Shown: piece after piece, positions 47,879 to 60,099 of the stretch | How positions within the stretch are numbered: position 1 is the stretch's first letter | Layout: the number at the start of each line of letters is the position of its first letter | Assembly (NCBI GenBank): GCA_030411725.1 | Contig: MU839827.1 | Location: forward strand, 4,037,027 to 4,101,026 | Origin: Echria macrotheca | Taxonomy: Eukaryota; Ascomycota; Sordariomycetes; Sordariales; Schizotheciaceae | DNA length: 64,000 bases | Direction of reading: 5' to 3' | Position numbers and translations under genes: made by a program | Notes under the pieces: model-generated | Seen by the model: only the letters and a program-made list of their open reading frames with translations | Databases searched by the model: none | What the model was told of the DNA's origin: nothing

Positions 47879-49138
47879 ATGTCCCCGTCTGCCATCTCTG
47901 AACCGCAACCTCCTTCCCCAGTCGCACCCTCGTTCTCTCCCAGCTCAGAGGCTGCCGACTACGCCGTCCAGCCCGCCGATAACTTCAATGGCTACGACCA
48001 CGTAACCTGGTATGTCGGCAACGCCAAGCAAGCAGCCGCATACTACAACACAGTCTTCGGCTTCCGCACAATCGCCTACCGCGGCCTGGAGACGGGCAGC
48101 CGCTACGTAGCCTCATACGTTGTCGCCAACGGGGCCGTCCGCTTCGTCTTCTCATCTCCCCTGCGCTCCGCCGCCCACCTCCCCGCCGGCGAACCCATCT
48201 CCTCCTCAGACCGCTCCCTCCTGCAAGAAATCCACGCCCACCTCGAGCGCCACGGCGACGCGGTTAAGGACGTCGCCTTCGAGGTCGACAATGTCGACGG
48301 CGTTTACTCGCAGGCCGTAGCCGGCGGCGCCGAGGCCGTGCAACCGCCCACTACTGTCAGCGACAAACTCCACGGGAGTGTCAGAACAGCAGTAATCCGC
48401 ACATACGGGGATACCACACATACCCTCATCTCTCGGCATGGATATACAGGCCCCTTCCTCCCGGGCTTCCGCGCCGCCTCCCCCGCGCCCTCGTCCGTCT
48501 CAGCGCCGGAGGTGAAGCTCCAAAAGATAGACCACTGCGTAGGCAACCAGGACTGGAACGCCATGACCTCGGCCTGCGCCTTCTACGAATCCGCACTGCA
48601 GTTCCACCGCTTCTGGTCGGTCGACGACAGTCAGATCTCTACCGAGTTCTCGGCTCTCAACTCGATCGTCATGGCATCGCCCAACAATGTGGTGAAGATG
48701 CCCATCAACGAGCCGGCCCCCGGGAAGAAGAAGTCCCAGATCGAGGAGTACATCCTCTTCAACTCGGGCCCGGGCGTGCAGCACATCGCCCTCCGCACGG
48801 ACGATATCGTGTCGACGGTGTCTGCGATGCGCGCCCGGGGCGTCGAGTTCATCTCGGTGCCCTCTACGTACTACGATACCATGCGAAAGCGGCTGAGGAG
48901 CGACAAGCGCGACTGGGAGCTCCGGGAGGATTTTGAGACCCTCGAGAAGCTGCACATCTTGATCGACTACGACGAGAGGGGGTATTTGCTCCAGCTGTTC
49001 ACCAAGCCGCTGATGGATCGGCCCACGGTGTTTATCGAGATTATCCAGCGCAATGAGTTTGAGGGGTTTGGTGCGGGCAATTTCAAGAGTTTGTTTGAGG
49101 CTATCGAGAGGGAGCAGGCTGAGCGGGGGAACTTGTAG
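47879..49138 (+). CDS. hppD: 4-hydroxyphenylpyruvate dioxygenase
   Basis: Single exon, 419 residues. The ATG at 47879 is taken as start; an in-frame GTG two codons upstream is ignored. The enzyme converts 4-hydroxyphenylpyruvate to homogentisate with Fe(II) and O2, the second step of tyrosine breakdown and the entry to pyomelanin. Two vicinal-oxygen-chelate domains are visible: FNGYDHVTWYVGNAKQAAAY (about 35-54) and KIDHCVGNQDWNAM. The iron ligands are H219 (IDHCVGN), H302 (GVQHIALRTDDI) and E387 (VFIEIIQR). QLFTKPLMDRPT and the C-terminal GAGNFKSLFEAIEREQ helix, which closes the active site, are intact, so the enzyme should be active. No other gene of the homogentisate pathway lies in the window. 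It is divergent from the TTC36-like gene. Confidence 0.95.
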   Translation: MSPSAISEPQPPSPVAPSFSPSSEAADYAVQPADNFNGYDHVTWYVGNAKQAAAYYNTVFGFRTIAYRGLETGSRYVASYVVANGAVRFVFSSPLRSAAHLPAGEPISSSDRSLLQEIHAHLERHGDAVKDVAFEVDNVDGVYSQAVAGGAEAVQPPTTVSDKLHGSVRTAVIRTYGDTTHTLISRHGYTGPFLPGFRAASPAPSSVSAPEVKLQKIDHCVGNQDWNAMTSACAFYESALQFHRFWSVDDSQISTEFSALNSIVMASPNNVVKMPINEPAPGKKKSQIEEYILFNSGPGVQHIALRTDDIVSTVSAMRARGVEFISVPSTYYDTMRKRLRSDKRDWELREDFETLEKLHILIDYDERGYLLQLFTKPLMDRPTVFIEIIQRNEFEGFGAGNFKSLFEAIEREQAERGNL

Positions 49139-49907
49139 ACTATTTGGTATCTTGTGTGTATCATGTTTGGAAGGGAGAGAATTGTTAGGACATATTTAAC
49201 GACGATACGAAAGAATGAATCATTATCACTCACTGGGTAATACTTAATACTTCAATGTTGCAACTGTGAGGAACAGAGGAGCGTCCTAATGTACCTAGTA
49301 GACATTGAATCTCTCTATCCCTTCATAGGTATACCGACCGATACTGCCTCGAGCTTCTGCCATCCCATCCATTCAACTTTTGTTGCTATAACTCATTAGG
49401 CTATAGAATTATGTCTTTCCAGGATTTTTTCTTTAAGAAAAACGCGGCAGGAGCCAGGTTGGCTGGAAGAGTTATAAATCCGCTATTGTTTACTACGAGT
49501 TTATTTTTTCCGTTGTGTGGTGGTCCATAATTTTGCTAATTTGCGTGATACTGGTCGTGTTGTGTAGATGCTCAGGGCGGTCGGTGTATCATTAATTCTT
49601 AATTCCCTCCACGTCTGTCCATCCCTTCACTCAACGAAGCTGGAGACAGCCACACTCGCCTTTGCATTCCAATATCATTAGTATTTATTTTGATTCTCTC
49701 TATGTCCGAAACTCAAATTCGGAGTTATTATATCCCTTCCCTGAATCATGATGCCGATCCTATACTTTATAAACCACTAACATGAAAACGACGCTTTTCC
49801 AACCCCTCTCCGTCTCAAACGCCAGGCCATGAGAAACAAGACATGGAAACCCGAAAACTTGCATTTGCCGCCCAACCTATCCACCCACTTCAAGCCCCGC
49901 GACAAAA
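49139..49907. other. Convergent 3' flanks, no gene seen
   Basis: AT-rich 769-bp stretch between the convergent HPPD and SSL1 genes. It has no open frame of note and probably holds the two 3' UTRs. Confidence 0.75.
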
Positions 49908-51397
49908 TCAAGAATCAATCTCCATAGCCACCCCATTTGTGTGGCCCCCGCTGGTCTCCCCTCCTCCGGAACCCCCCTGACATCCCGGGCAGTTGTGGAC
50001 CGTCTGGTGGCAGTAGATGTCGCAATCTATGCAAAAGTGGCTGCCACACGTCTGGCAGGCATACCGGCCGCTCTCGCTGGCGCCCTTGGCCTCGACAGGC
50101 GGCGGCTTACCCCCCGCTTGTTGCTTCCCCTTGCCCTTGAGCAGTATCGTCTTGCTCTTTGGCGGCTTCGGAAACACCGCCTGGCATGCAAAACAGGCCG
50201 TCGACTTGGCGTCGGCCCATGACACCTCGACCCAGGTCTGCAAGGGAAAAAGATGGTGATAGGACCGGGCGAGGTGGGTGCTGAGGACTAGCGTCAGACT
50301 GCACACGGGACACTCGGCCGGCAGTCGGCAGACCTTGGTCCGGCAGCGGGTGCAGGCGTAACCCTCACGGGTGGGACGGTGGTGGCACGCACAGAGCGAC
50401 ATCTTGTCGGCTGATGTGACCATGCGGCTGGGAAAGCCCATCATGAGCAAGCTCGGTCGCGTCTGCTCGGCGGACCTGGCAATGGGGGGCATAGTTGCAG
50501 CGAGGAAAAGTTCCCGGAAGTGTTGCTCGTGCATCGCGATCGTGTACCGGCTCGTCTCACCGGCATTCGTACGGGTGCACAGCTCGGCGCAGATGGCCAC
50601 CTGGGCCGAGAGGCCAATGACAGATACTCGAATGCGGTCCTTGATAAGGCTGGAAATCGTATCGTCTATGTCGCCAGGGTCATTGGACAGCAGCGCGCCG
50701 AAGATAATCAGCACTTCGCGGGTCCCATGCGAGGGAGCGTGGCTAGCAACGGGGATTAGCACGCATCCTCACTCGAACAACAAAAGACGCGTGTCGTAGC
50801 GTACAATAGAGATGCCCGACACATTTCCAGCGCATTCTGCAGACTAGGGTTGCCCTTGGGCTCCTGTTGCTCCTTCCACTCCCTCAGCTTCTCGATGTGC
50901 TCAACCGGGTCGCCGCTGATGTCGCTGATGCGCACGGCAATGCCGTCCTGCATGGCCACAATTCCCATCTGGCTGATGGGATTCTGCTCGTAGTATTCGC
51001 GCACAAAGTCGACGGCGTAGTCGAGCATGAGGCGATAGCGGCTGGGCAGCAGGTCCTTCTCCGACATGGCGAAGCTCATATCGAGCACCAGCATCAGGTG
51101 CCGGATGATGCCGCGCTGCAGCGGCGTCGTGTCCCGCAGCAGGCGGCGCCTCTTCTCGGCCTCGAGCAGCTCGCCGATCGTGAGGGTGCCGTCGGCCGTC
51201 TCGACCACGTCCTCCCACGACCGCCGCAGGTCCTCCCACCGACTCTTGGGCTTCAGACGCCCGTCGCCTGCGCGCTTGGCCCCGCGTCCAGCTTTGGACC
51301 TAGTACCGTAATCGCTCTGGACCGTTTGCGAGACGCCGTGTCCCACCAGATCGTCGTCTGACATGTCCTCGACATACTCGCCGTCCGAGTCGGCCAT
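49908..51397 (-). CDS. SSL1: TFIIH subunit Ssl1/p44
   Basis: Two exons, 51397-50805 and 50742-49908, encode 475 residues; the intron is 62 bp. Splicing turns the frame into RASLFHAPSHGTREVLIIFGAL, as expected for the family. The protein is the core TFIIH subunit that binds and stimulates the XPD/Rad3 helicase in transcription initiation and nucleotide excision repair. An acidic N-terminus precedes the WEDLRRSWEDVVET segment, then a von Willebrand A-type domain (about 105-290: HLMLVLDMSFAMSEKDLLPSR, GIVAMQDGIA, FGALLSNDPGDIDDTI). Next comes a C4 zinc site (CACHHRPTREGYACTRC ... CPVC) and a C-terminal RING-like region with CFAC, CQTCGSHFCIDCD and HNCPGC. A Lys-rich insert sits between the two halves of the last zinc region. 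It is nuclear and essential in yeast. Identification is secure. Confidence 0.95.
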
Positions 51398-54047
51398 TTC
51401 GGCGGTGGGCTGCTGATTGTGCTGATTGTGGCGATGCGCTAATTTCTACGAGTTGTACTGAGTTGAAATGAGCCAAAGCTCTGTGCTTCTCTGGAATAAG
51501 AAATTGGCGGAAGGCGGGGGGACTAGGGCGAGCTAATTTTGTGCACAGTCGTACCTGCCTTTGAAGGTTTGAAGACGATTTCAGCAAGCACGAGGCTGCT
51601 TCGAGACAAGGGAAGCTCAGCAGCCTCGCAGGCCGGCTTGGGGTCGTCTTCCAAAACAGACCAATCAGTCGGCAAGCTGGCCACACCCCGCACTGGGAGT
51701 GAAGTGGGGTCCCATATCGACGGTGAAAACAAAAGTGGTCTGTGCGGCTTCAGAATGGCCATTCACCGAGCTGGGGTTTTACACTACATAGTGGAACACT
51801 AACGACACAGTAGTTACGGAGACGCTTTCCATCCGTATTCTGTTTTCGAGATGCTGTCTTGGACCACACACACAGCCTGACACTTCGCCCAGAAGCGACG
51901 GGAGGGTGCATGCGGTAGCTTCTGAACAGCCCGGCACTGAGTCAGACGCCAGACGGTTCACAGTCCACAGCCGAGTCGGAGATCTGGAGTAGTGTAACTA
52001 TTCCGTACGTATCAAGCAGCAGACGTTGGAAACGCGTGGGCAGCGAGAACTATGGTCCGCATGCAGCTGCTTGGAATGCGACAAGACCCGCGTTTGAGCC
52101 TGAGCCCAACCCGCGGGACCGGGACCAGTCCCGCTGCTCTCTTTTGGGCATCAACTCTAAGTTTTCTCGTAAGTACACACAGTGTACACTAGGGTTCGGG
52201 TTGGCGCTGACTGGAGACGGGAGCCGCCAGCCGCCTTGGTTTTGCCCGCCAAGACCGTACACGCCCGGCCCTCCGGTTGCTCGTTGTGATTGGCCGAATT
52301 GCAAGCCGATGAGCGCTGCCAGTTTGGCGGCCAATGGATGCGGCCGTCATCGGCCAGGGGTCCACAGCGAATCTGGCCATCCTGGTCGGCTATGACGTAG
52401 TTGTCCCCAGTGGATCGAGAAATTGACCCGGGACCCAGAATGTGCGGATGTTGGTCATGCGCATTCGAGCTTTCCCAACTTTGGGGTCATCTCACACCCC
52501 CGGAGCCATTGAATCTGTCCGAATCCGCCACCGGCTCTCCTGGCCTTCCGCATCCAGCAGAGCCTTGCATGGCCTCTCTCCTGAAGGGGCATTCCCACCA
52601 TGAGTCGCGATCTGTCTGTGTTCGTGGCTTCAACAGCAGCAGCCGATTGCCGATCTCGTGTGTTGGAATTTCGGGGTCTTTGGGGTAATGAAAGATATTC
52701 AGGCCCAACTAGGCCGCCGAGCAGCAGAAAAACCAGTTAGCTACCGAGAGACCAGCGAAGGGGGCGGGAGATGGTCCCTCTGTCCCGCGCCTCGGTCCAA
52801 TGCCCTCTCGCCGCTCCTCTCGTGCTCAATGCGGGCGCACACCTGTCTCGCCAAACCCAGCAGCCGGACCCCTACTAAATGAGGGATGTGCTGTCTACAA
52901 GTCATCGAGCCCGTAATTAGGTGCCAATCCAATCTTGGTCCGATCAGACCACCTCGCGATGTTTGTATATGCCACTACGGAGAGGGGGGTCCGTCGTATT
53001 GTAGGACGGCGACCATTGTGTTCCGTACCCTGCCTACCCCGGGACGGCCAGCGAGCCCCACGGTGGCGCTTTGGCGGCCATGATATTGATGATATTGATT
53101 GAGGAGACCAATGGACACATGAAAGGCCAAGTTGGAAGACTGGCGAGTGCATTGTTTCGCAGCCAGGCGCTATTTCTTGGGTAGGTTTTCTGGGTGATGG
53201 CCCTGTTGCTGAGAACACACACACCGAAACCCAGGAAAACCCCGCCAGCAGGGGATCCGGCGACCCTGGTCTCGTCGCGGGAGCTCCTCCTCGACTCCAT
53301 CTCTGCCTTACCAAGCCAGCACGCAGTTGTCCGGCGAGAAGACTGCAATTGCTGGGCTGTGTGTGTCGGTGAAGGGTCATCCTCGTAATTTTTACAGCAG
53401 AACGGCGTGTTGCTGCGCGCTGAAAGCGGCGGATTCGGGGGCTCGCGCGCTTCTCAGCTCGCCGCCGTGCGCGAACGCAACGTCATAGTCCCCTTTTTTG
53501 GCCTGGCAATATTTGGGGGGGGGGGAGGCGTTTGCCAACTTTCAAACACGTCCACCCACGCGGGTTCATCCACTTCCAAACCCACAGTCACCACACCGAC
53601 CGCTACACGTCCGCTACCAACCCACTAGGTCCAGTCCCCGTCCCCAACCCTCGCCAGCAGACCACGCACGTAGAGCACCATACCAGACCAGACCAGACCA
53701 TAGCAGACAAAGCTGGAAACACGCGCTTCGTCCCGCAAGTTCCTAACCACCTACCCGCGACGCCAACCGCGACCAAGCTCCATCTGCCTCCTCTAGCTGC
53801 GTCTGTCTGTCTGTCTGGCACCGCTCCTGTCGTCTGCGCCTTCCTGCCTCGTTGACGTCGACGCCGCCCCTAATTTTTTTTTTCTCTCGCTCCCGACTCA
53901 AAACACCTAACCCTCTTCCCCCCCTCCGACGTCATCCACACCACCTCCGTCGCCGCCTCCGCTCCGAAACGCATTTTGCTCCGCGCGTCGACTCTGGTGA
54001 TGCCCGGGCCGTGTCCCCGGTGATCGTCGCCCTCAGCCAGCAGCCAA
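51398..54047. other. Divergent upstream region of SSL1 and the PAS kinase, no gene seen
   Basis: 2.65 kb. No recognisable domain in any frame. The part from about 53.5 to 54.05 kb is C-rich with pyrimidine tracts and is probably the long 5' leader of the kinase. It includes ACCAG-type tandem units near 53682-53700 and four GTCT units at 53801-53816. Confidence 0.6.
53801..53816. repeat. (GTCT)4 tetranucleotide run
   Basis: Four perfect GTCT units in the presumed 5' leader of the PAS kinase gene. Confidence 0.8.
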
Positions 54048-57000
54048 ATGACAAGCGGCATCGCCGGCGGGAGAGGGTCAGAGCCGCTTCCTGTCTCCGT
54101 GTCTGGGTCCGACTCGCTCCGGGCGCCCAAGACGAAGAAGACGATTGCCTTCCAGGACGACGCAAAGCCTGTATCGTCTGTGGCCTCCGCTCCGCCCGCA
54201 AGGGACCACCACGTGGCAGGCCAGGCTCGAGTCTCGCCGGCCGATGAGAGGGAACGGTGGCTTGCTGGGGAAAAGCATGGCCAGGACAGGATGGCTGCAC
54301 TAGAGGATGCGGATGCCGGGGGTGCGCAACGCCAGCTGAGCCAGTACCGCGAGGATCTGGCCCGTCAGATGGGGAGGAGAGAAGGGTCCATCCGGGGCGT
54401 GCCACAGCCGGCCGGTCTCAGTCCCGGTCCGTCGCGCGTGTCGCCTATCCAGGAGGAGACTTCGCTATCGCCACCGCCCTTTCAGCCCGACCCGGAGCCC
54501 ACGACAACGTCGACCGAGTCTGGGAACACGGTCAAGGGAGGTGCCACGCCTGGCCCCGTGGCCGGCACGCCCGCCTATCCCTTCCCGCGTATGCCGCCGG
54601 CCAGTTTTCACCAGCCCTTCACGACGCTGTCGCCCACCACGGCGCCTTCGCGGCCTCATCCGCAAACTGTATTTGACCCCCCTCACAGCCACGACAGCTT
54701 CCTCTCCAACCCGTCCACTCCCGCTTCGGTAATGACATTTCTGCCTCAGGGATACTCGTGTCCGCCCGAACAGCGCGAGTTTCCCAGTCCCAATCTGTAT
54801 GACATGACGTTGATGCTCTCTGCTGAGCCTGGCCTCGATGCTTGGTGGCACACCGTCGTCCAGATCATGGCCGAAGTGTACAAGGCAGAACGCGTTACGC
54901 TCGCGGTCCCTGCCGACTCGACCGATATCGAGAACGTGCCGTGGGGCCAGAAAGCCACCTACAACGCTCATCGGGAAGATGATTTGAGCATGGGTTATCT
55001 CGCCAGGGGCTCCAGCTTCATCCCGAGCAGCACCGACGAATTCCCCAATGCGAATTCCCCGAGCGAGGACCCAACCAACCCCAGGACGCCAGCCCGCCCC
55101 GGTCTTCAGAGCAGACACTCCTTCACGGCTTACGAGGACCGTGTTGGGAATAGAGCCAACGAGAGTCGGACGCCGCCGATCCAGCGCCGGCCTGATATGC
55201 CACGGAGCAAGACTACACACCCAGCATCTTCGCGTGCCCTCAGCGACAACGGAGCCAGCACCGTGGGCCTTAATCGCCAGGCACTAGAGGAGCACGACGC
55301 TCTGGAAGAGGGTGGACAGGAAATTCCTAGCTGGGAGGTACCCTTTTCGGCCAAGAGGGAGGGGCAGGGGAAGGTCTTGGACGTCCTCCAAGCCCTTGAC
55401 TACGAAGCTGATCCGCTCATCGATCACAATGGGGTCGTGCGGGTTTTGGAGCGTGGCCGCGTGGTTGCGCTGACCCGCACGTACCCCTATCTCAGCGGGT
55501 CAGGAGTCGACGACAGCGCTGCCAAGCATGCTGCTCAGACCGCCTCAGAGCAGAGCGGGCGGAAGAAGATTCGGAAACCTAGATCAAATTCGGTATCGAA
55601 GCTTTCCACGCTCCTTGGTAACGCAAAGCTGTCGTCGCCCGCTCCCGGCCGGTCCTCCAAGGGGCAGCCGGCAGAAAAGAAAGCAGCTAGCATGTCATCC
55701 AAGATCGACGACCACCAGCCGCGGCCGCCCACTCCAAGATATGAAGAATACGAGCAGGCACCGCCATCGCCCTGGTCGCAGTCTCCGGCCCCGTCCCCCG
55801 CTGTCCGGCCCGATCCTGCCGAGAATCCCTTCTTCACCGACGCCATGGTGGATGAGGAGTCGTTCAACCCATCGGCGGCCCCGGCCGATTATTCGACCAT
55901 GAGGCCGCCCGAGGCGATCGGTGTCGACAACTCTTGGACCGTCCTGCACATCCCTCTCACCCATGTCCTCTTATCGAAGCCGACGCCCACCTTCAAGCTC
56001 GATACGTCGCTGATGGAGCAAAAGATGTCGTCGCGTGGCAGGTACGGGGATACATCTTCGGTGGTCCACCACTCAGCAGAACCAACACCCAAGGAAAAAC
56101 ATGCCCCGATTGCCATCCTGTCCATTCTTAGCCCCATCATCCCTTACCCTTCCAACCTCCGACACTCTTTGGAACATTTGGCCCCTCACCTCGCGACCTC
56201 GTTCTCGCTTTGCCGTCACTACACCAACCTGGAGATTGAACTCAGCGGGCTCCAAAAGCGAAGACCGGCGGCATCCGGATTCGGAGGCCTAGGTCCCGAT
56301 GGACGCCCGCTTGCCGACCATGCTGCCTTGTCCACTCTAGGATATCTGCCCGCCGAGGACTCTCTATCGCGCGGGTCTCTCGGTGGAAGCATTACAAGCC
56401 CTAGCGAATACTCGGGTCCCTCGCGTAGTGCAGCCGGCTCGCCATCGGGTACACCGAACTGGGACGCTTCTGTCATGGGATTCATCTCGGAGAGGAGAGT
56501 CACGTCTACCAGTCCGGCGCCGGTTGGTGGCGACAGCTACTTCAACACCAAGCCGAAGTCAGGACCGGGCAGTGGCGGCCAGAGAACTCGGAGAAACTCG
56601 AAAGATAGCACCGCTGGGGATAAGAGGTCCTCCTTGAGGCTCTCTGGGGGCAAGGGGCAGTGGCAGGAGTCCGGCCTGCTGAGTCCGAGCAATGCGGAGC
56701 AGTCTCACGGTCCAGAGGCGGGCCGTCGGAGCTTGGAGGAGGCACCACCTGCTGTTCAGCAGAGGCGCACCTCGAAAGAGTCGAAAGAGGAAAGCCCTAC
56801 GGGCCCGACATCCCACCCATCGGGTATGGAGTCCCAGAAGAAGCCGTCTTCCAGCCAGCCCCCGCAGCACCGACATACACAGCTCCATTCCTACGGAGCT
56901 GACTTCGCCGCCACGTTCCAGTCTCTCCCACCAAGCTCGACTATCGGCAAAGCAGCTCCGCCGGGGGCGCCATCAAGGGCCGGCTCGGTTTCACAGGGCG

Positions 57001-60000
57001 AAATGACACCCCCGTCCGACAAGCTAAAGGGCCTCATCCTCGACTCCCTGCCGGCTCATGTGTTCGTTGCTCTACCGCAGACGGGCGAGATAGTCTGGGT
57101 GAACAGCCGATTCCTCACCTATCGGGGCCAGACCTCGGGCGACCTCGCCGCTGACCCCTGGGGGAGCATCCATCCTGACGATCGGGACGAGTATCTACGC
57201 GCCTGGAGCCAGTCAGTTCGCACGGGCGAGCAGTTTTCCAGGACAGTACGCATTCGACGTTTCGACGGTGCTTACCGCTGGTTCTATGCCCGGGCAGTGG
57301 CTTCCAAGGACAAGAGGGGCGTCATCCTCCAGTTTCTGGGGTCTTATATGGATATACATGATCAGCATATTGCAGAGCTGCGGGCCGCGCGACAAGAGGA
57401 GATCGAGGCATCGGAGGCGAAGCATCGGCTCCTTGCTAACTTGATTCCTCAGATCATCTTCACGGCCACGGAGGACGAGGGCATCACTTTTGCCAACGAG
57501 CAGTGGCTCTCGTATACCGGCCAAGGCTTTGAAGAAGTCCTGGGCGTAGGCTTTATGGATTATGTCCACCCCGATGATCTGGCCAAATGCCGCGTTCCTA
57601 CAGAAAGACCAGAGAGCCCGGGTGCGAAGCCTGATCCAAAGGGCCACAAGTCCTCGATCTCGGTTGGGAAGCTGCCGCCATCTCCGGCACCCAATACGCC
57701 ACCACCCGCTGAAGGAAGTGTCCGGGCAGCCCCCATAGCGCTCTCGAGAAATAACAGTTCCAGTGGCGGCTCCGTCTATGAACTGCCTACCGCCAATCTC
57801 ACCGAACTTGCTAGGAAGGGCGTTATCAGGGTCTCGACCGATAGCAGCGGACGGCTCTCGTACACCACTGAGATTCGGCTTCGCTCGAAGAGTGGAGAGT
57901 ACCGATGGCATCTTATCAGATGTGTCGAGATTGACAATGTTGACTTTGGCAACGGCGCTAGCTCCTATTTTGGATCCGCCACTGATATCAACGACCTGAA
58001 GCTGCTCGAGACCAAGCTGAAGGAAGCCATGGAGTCCAAGGGCCGCTTCCTAAGCAACATGTCGCACGAGATTCGGACCCCCTTGATAGGTATCTCCGGT
58101 ATGGTCAGCTTCTTGCAGGACACAACCCTCAATGAGGAACAGCGTGATTACACCAACACGATTCAGACGAGCGCCAACAGTCTCCTGATGATCATCAACG
58201 ACATCCTCGACCTCTCCAAGGTTGATGCGGGCATGATGAAGCTGAACTATGAGTGGTTCCACACACGCTCCCTCATCGAGGACGTCAACGAGCTTGTTTC
58301 CACCATGGCGATTGCGAAGCGGCTGGAGCTCAACTATGTTGTTGAAGAAGACGTCCCTGCATGGGTGAAGGGCGATCGGGTTCGGATCCGCCAGGTCCTC
58401 CTCAACGTGATTGGAAACGCGATCAAGTTTACCAGCCAGGGAGAGGTCTTCAGCCGCTGCAAGGTTACCGTCCCGGAGGATGTGGAGCTCGGTGAGGGCG
58501 AAATTATGCTCGAGTTCTCCATCATCGACACCGGCAGAGGCTTCACCCAGGAAGAAGCAGAGCTGATCTTCAAACCCTTCAGCCAGATCGATGGGAGCAG
58601 CACCCGACAGCACGGGGGCAGTGGGTTGGGCTTGGTCATCTCTCGTCAACTTGCTGAACTCCATGGAGGCTGGATGACGGGGACGGCTGTTCCCGGCAAA
58701 GGATCTACGTTTACGTTCACTGCCAAGTTCGGGCTGCCGACCGAAGACGACCACCCGGATATGGCATCGGCCCCGCACCCAACGCCCGGCCTGATCCGGG
58801 ATGTCCACCTTGCTGAGGAGCCAAGGCCGTCGCCGCCGGCAGCTCTGGGCCGGACGACATCTGCGTCGGCGAGTCCATCGACGACGGATCCCGGCTTCCG
58901 GTCCCCGGCCGTGGCTTCTAGCGGGAGCTCGGAGATGTCGACGCACTCGACCCGAACACCCATCACAGAGCGCTCGTCGGTATCATCGGTCAACTTTGGT
59001 CTGGTGCGCTTCAGCGAGGCAGCTCGAGCCAGTGGCCAGGACCTTTCGCAGATGAAACTCGAGATGCCCTCGCGGAGGAGCTCGCCCGGGATTACACCCA
59101 CGCAAAGCGACGACACGCTGAGCGGCGGCATGATCGGGGAAAAGGACAACTTCCGCCCTCCCATGTACTCGATTCTCATCATCTGTCCGCAAACGCACAG
59201 CCGAGAGGCGACAACCAAGCACATTGAGATGACACTACCCAAGGACATCCCGCATCAGATCACGGCACTTTCGTCGGTCCAAGAGGCACAGACGCTGATT
59301 GGTGGCGAGGATCCGGTGCTGTTTACGCATGTGGTTGTCAATCTCCCGTCTCCGGAGCAGATGATCGAGTTGATGGACAAAATCATGCACTCTCAGATGG
59401 CCGAGCGAGCTACCATTCTCATCCTCTCGGATTCGGTGCAACGGCAAGCTGTGTCGAGGATGGTGGCAGGCACCAAGTACGAAGAGATTCTGTCGGATAA
59501 CCGCGTCACGTACATCTACAAGCCCGTCAAGCCGTCCCGGTTTGCCGTCATCTTCGATCCTGACAAGGAACGCGACTTGAGCATTGACAGGAATCGGTCC
59601 ACGGCACAGCGGTTGGTGGAGCACCAGAAGCAGAGCTATCTGGATATTCAGAAGCGCATGGGCAACAAGGGGCTCAGGGTGTTGCTGGTGGAAGACAACC
59701 CGGTCAACCAAAAAGTTCTTCAAAAGTATCTAAGGAAGGTGGGCGTGGACGTGGAGCTCGCGGCCGATGGCGTCGAGTGTACGGATAAGGTGTTGTCGAA
59801 GGATCACGGGTATTATTCGTTGATCTTGGTAAGGTTTTTTTCTCTTTCTGACAAAGACACCGGCTAACCATGGTTGGCAGTGCGACCTTCATATGCCGCG
59901 CAAGGACGGGTACCAGGCGTGCCGCGAGGTCCGACATTGGGAGATGCAAAATCACTGGAAACCGATACCCATCATTGCGCTGTCGGCGAACGTCATGAGC

Positions 60001-60099
60001 GATGTGCAGGAAAAATGCGTGGCGGCAGGGTTCAACGACTACGTCACGAAGCCGGTTGACTTTATTGATTTGAGCAATGCATTGCTGAGGTTCTTTTGA
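54048..60099 (+). CDS. Hybrid histidine kinase with PAS domains (Mak1-like)
   Basis: Two exons, 54048-59828 and 59881-60099, encode 1999 residues. The 52-bp intron (GTAAGG ... GGCTAACC ... GGCAG) splits the receiver. Order: disordered Ser/Pro-rich N-terminus; a GAF-like segment from about 250 (LYDMTLMLSAEPGLDAWW); a long disordered middle; PAS-1 about 993-1110 (SIHPDDRDEY, DGAYRWFYARAV); PAS-2 about 1125-1318 with a Ser/Pro insert; HisKA with phospho-His 1340 (NMSHEIRTPL); HATPase (LNVIGNAIKFT, DTGRGF near 1494, GGSGLGLVI); a degenerate receiver-like segment before 1800; and the receiver (LLVEDNPVNQ, phospho-Asp 1929 in CDLHMP, KPVD). The build resembles fission-yeast Mak1, a peroxide-linked kinase that feeds the HPt-response regulator relay. 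Without transmembrane segments it should be cytosolic. The exact sensor input is unknown. Confidence 0.9.
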
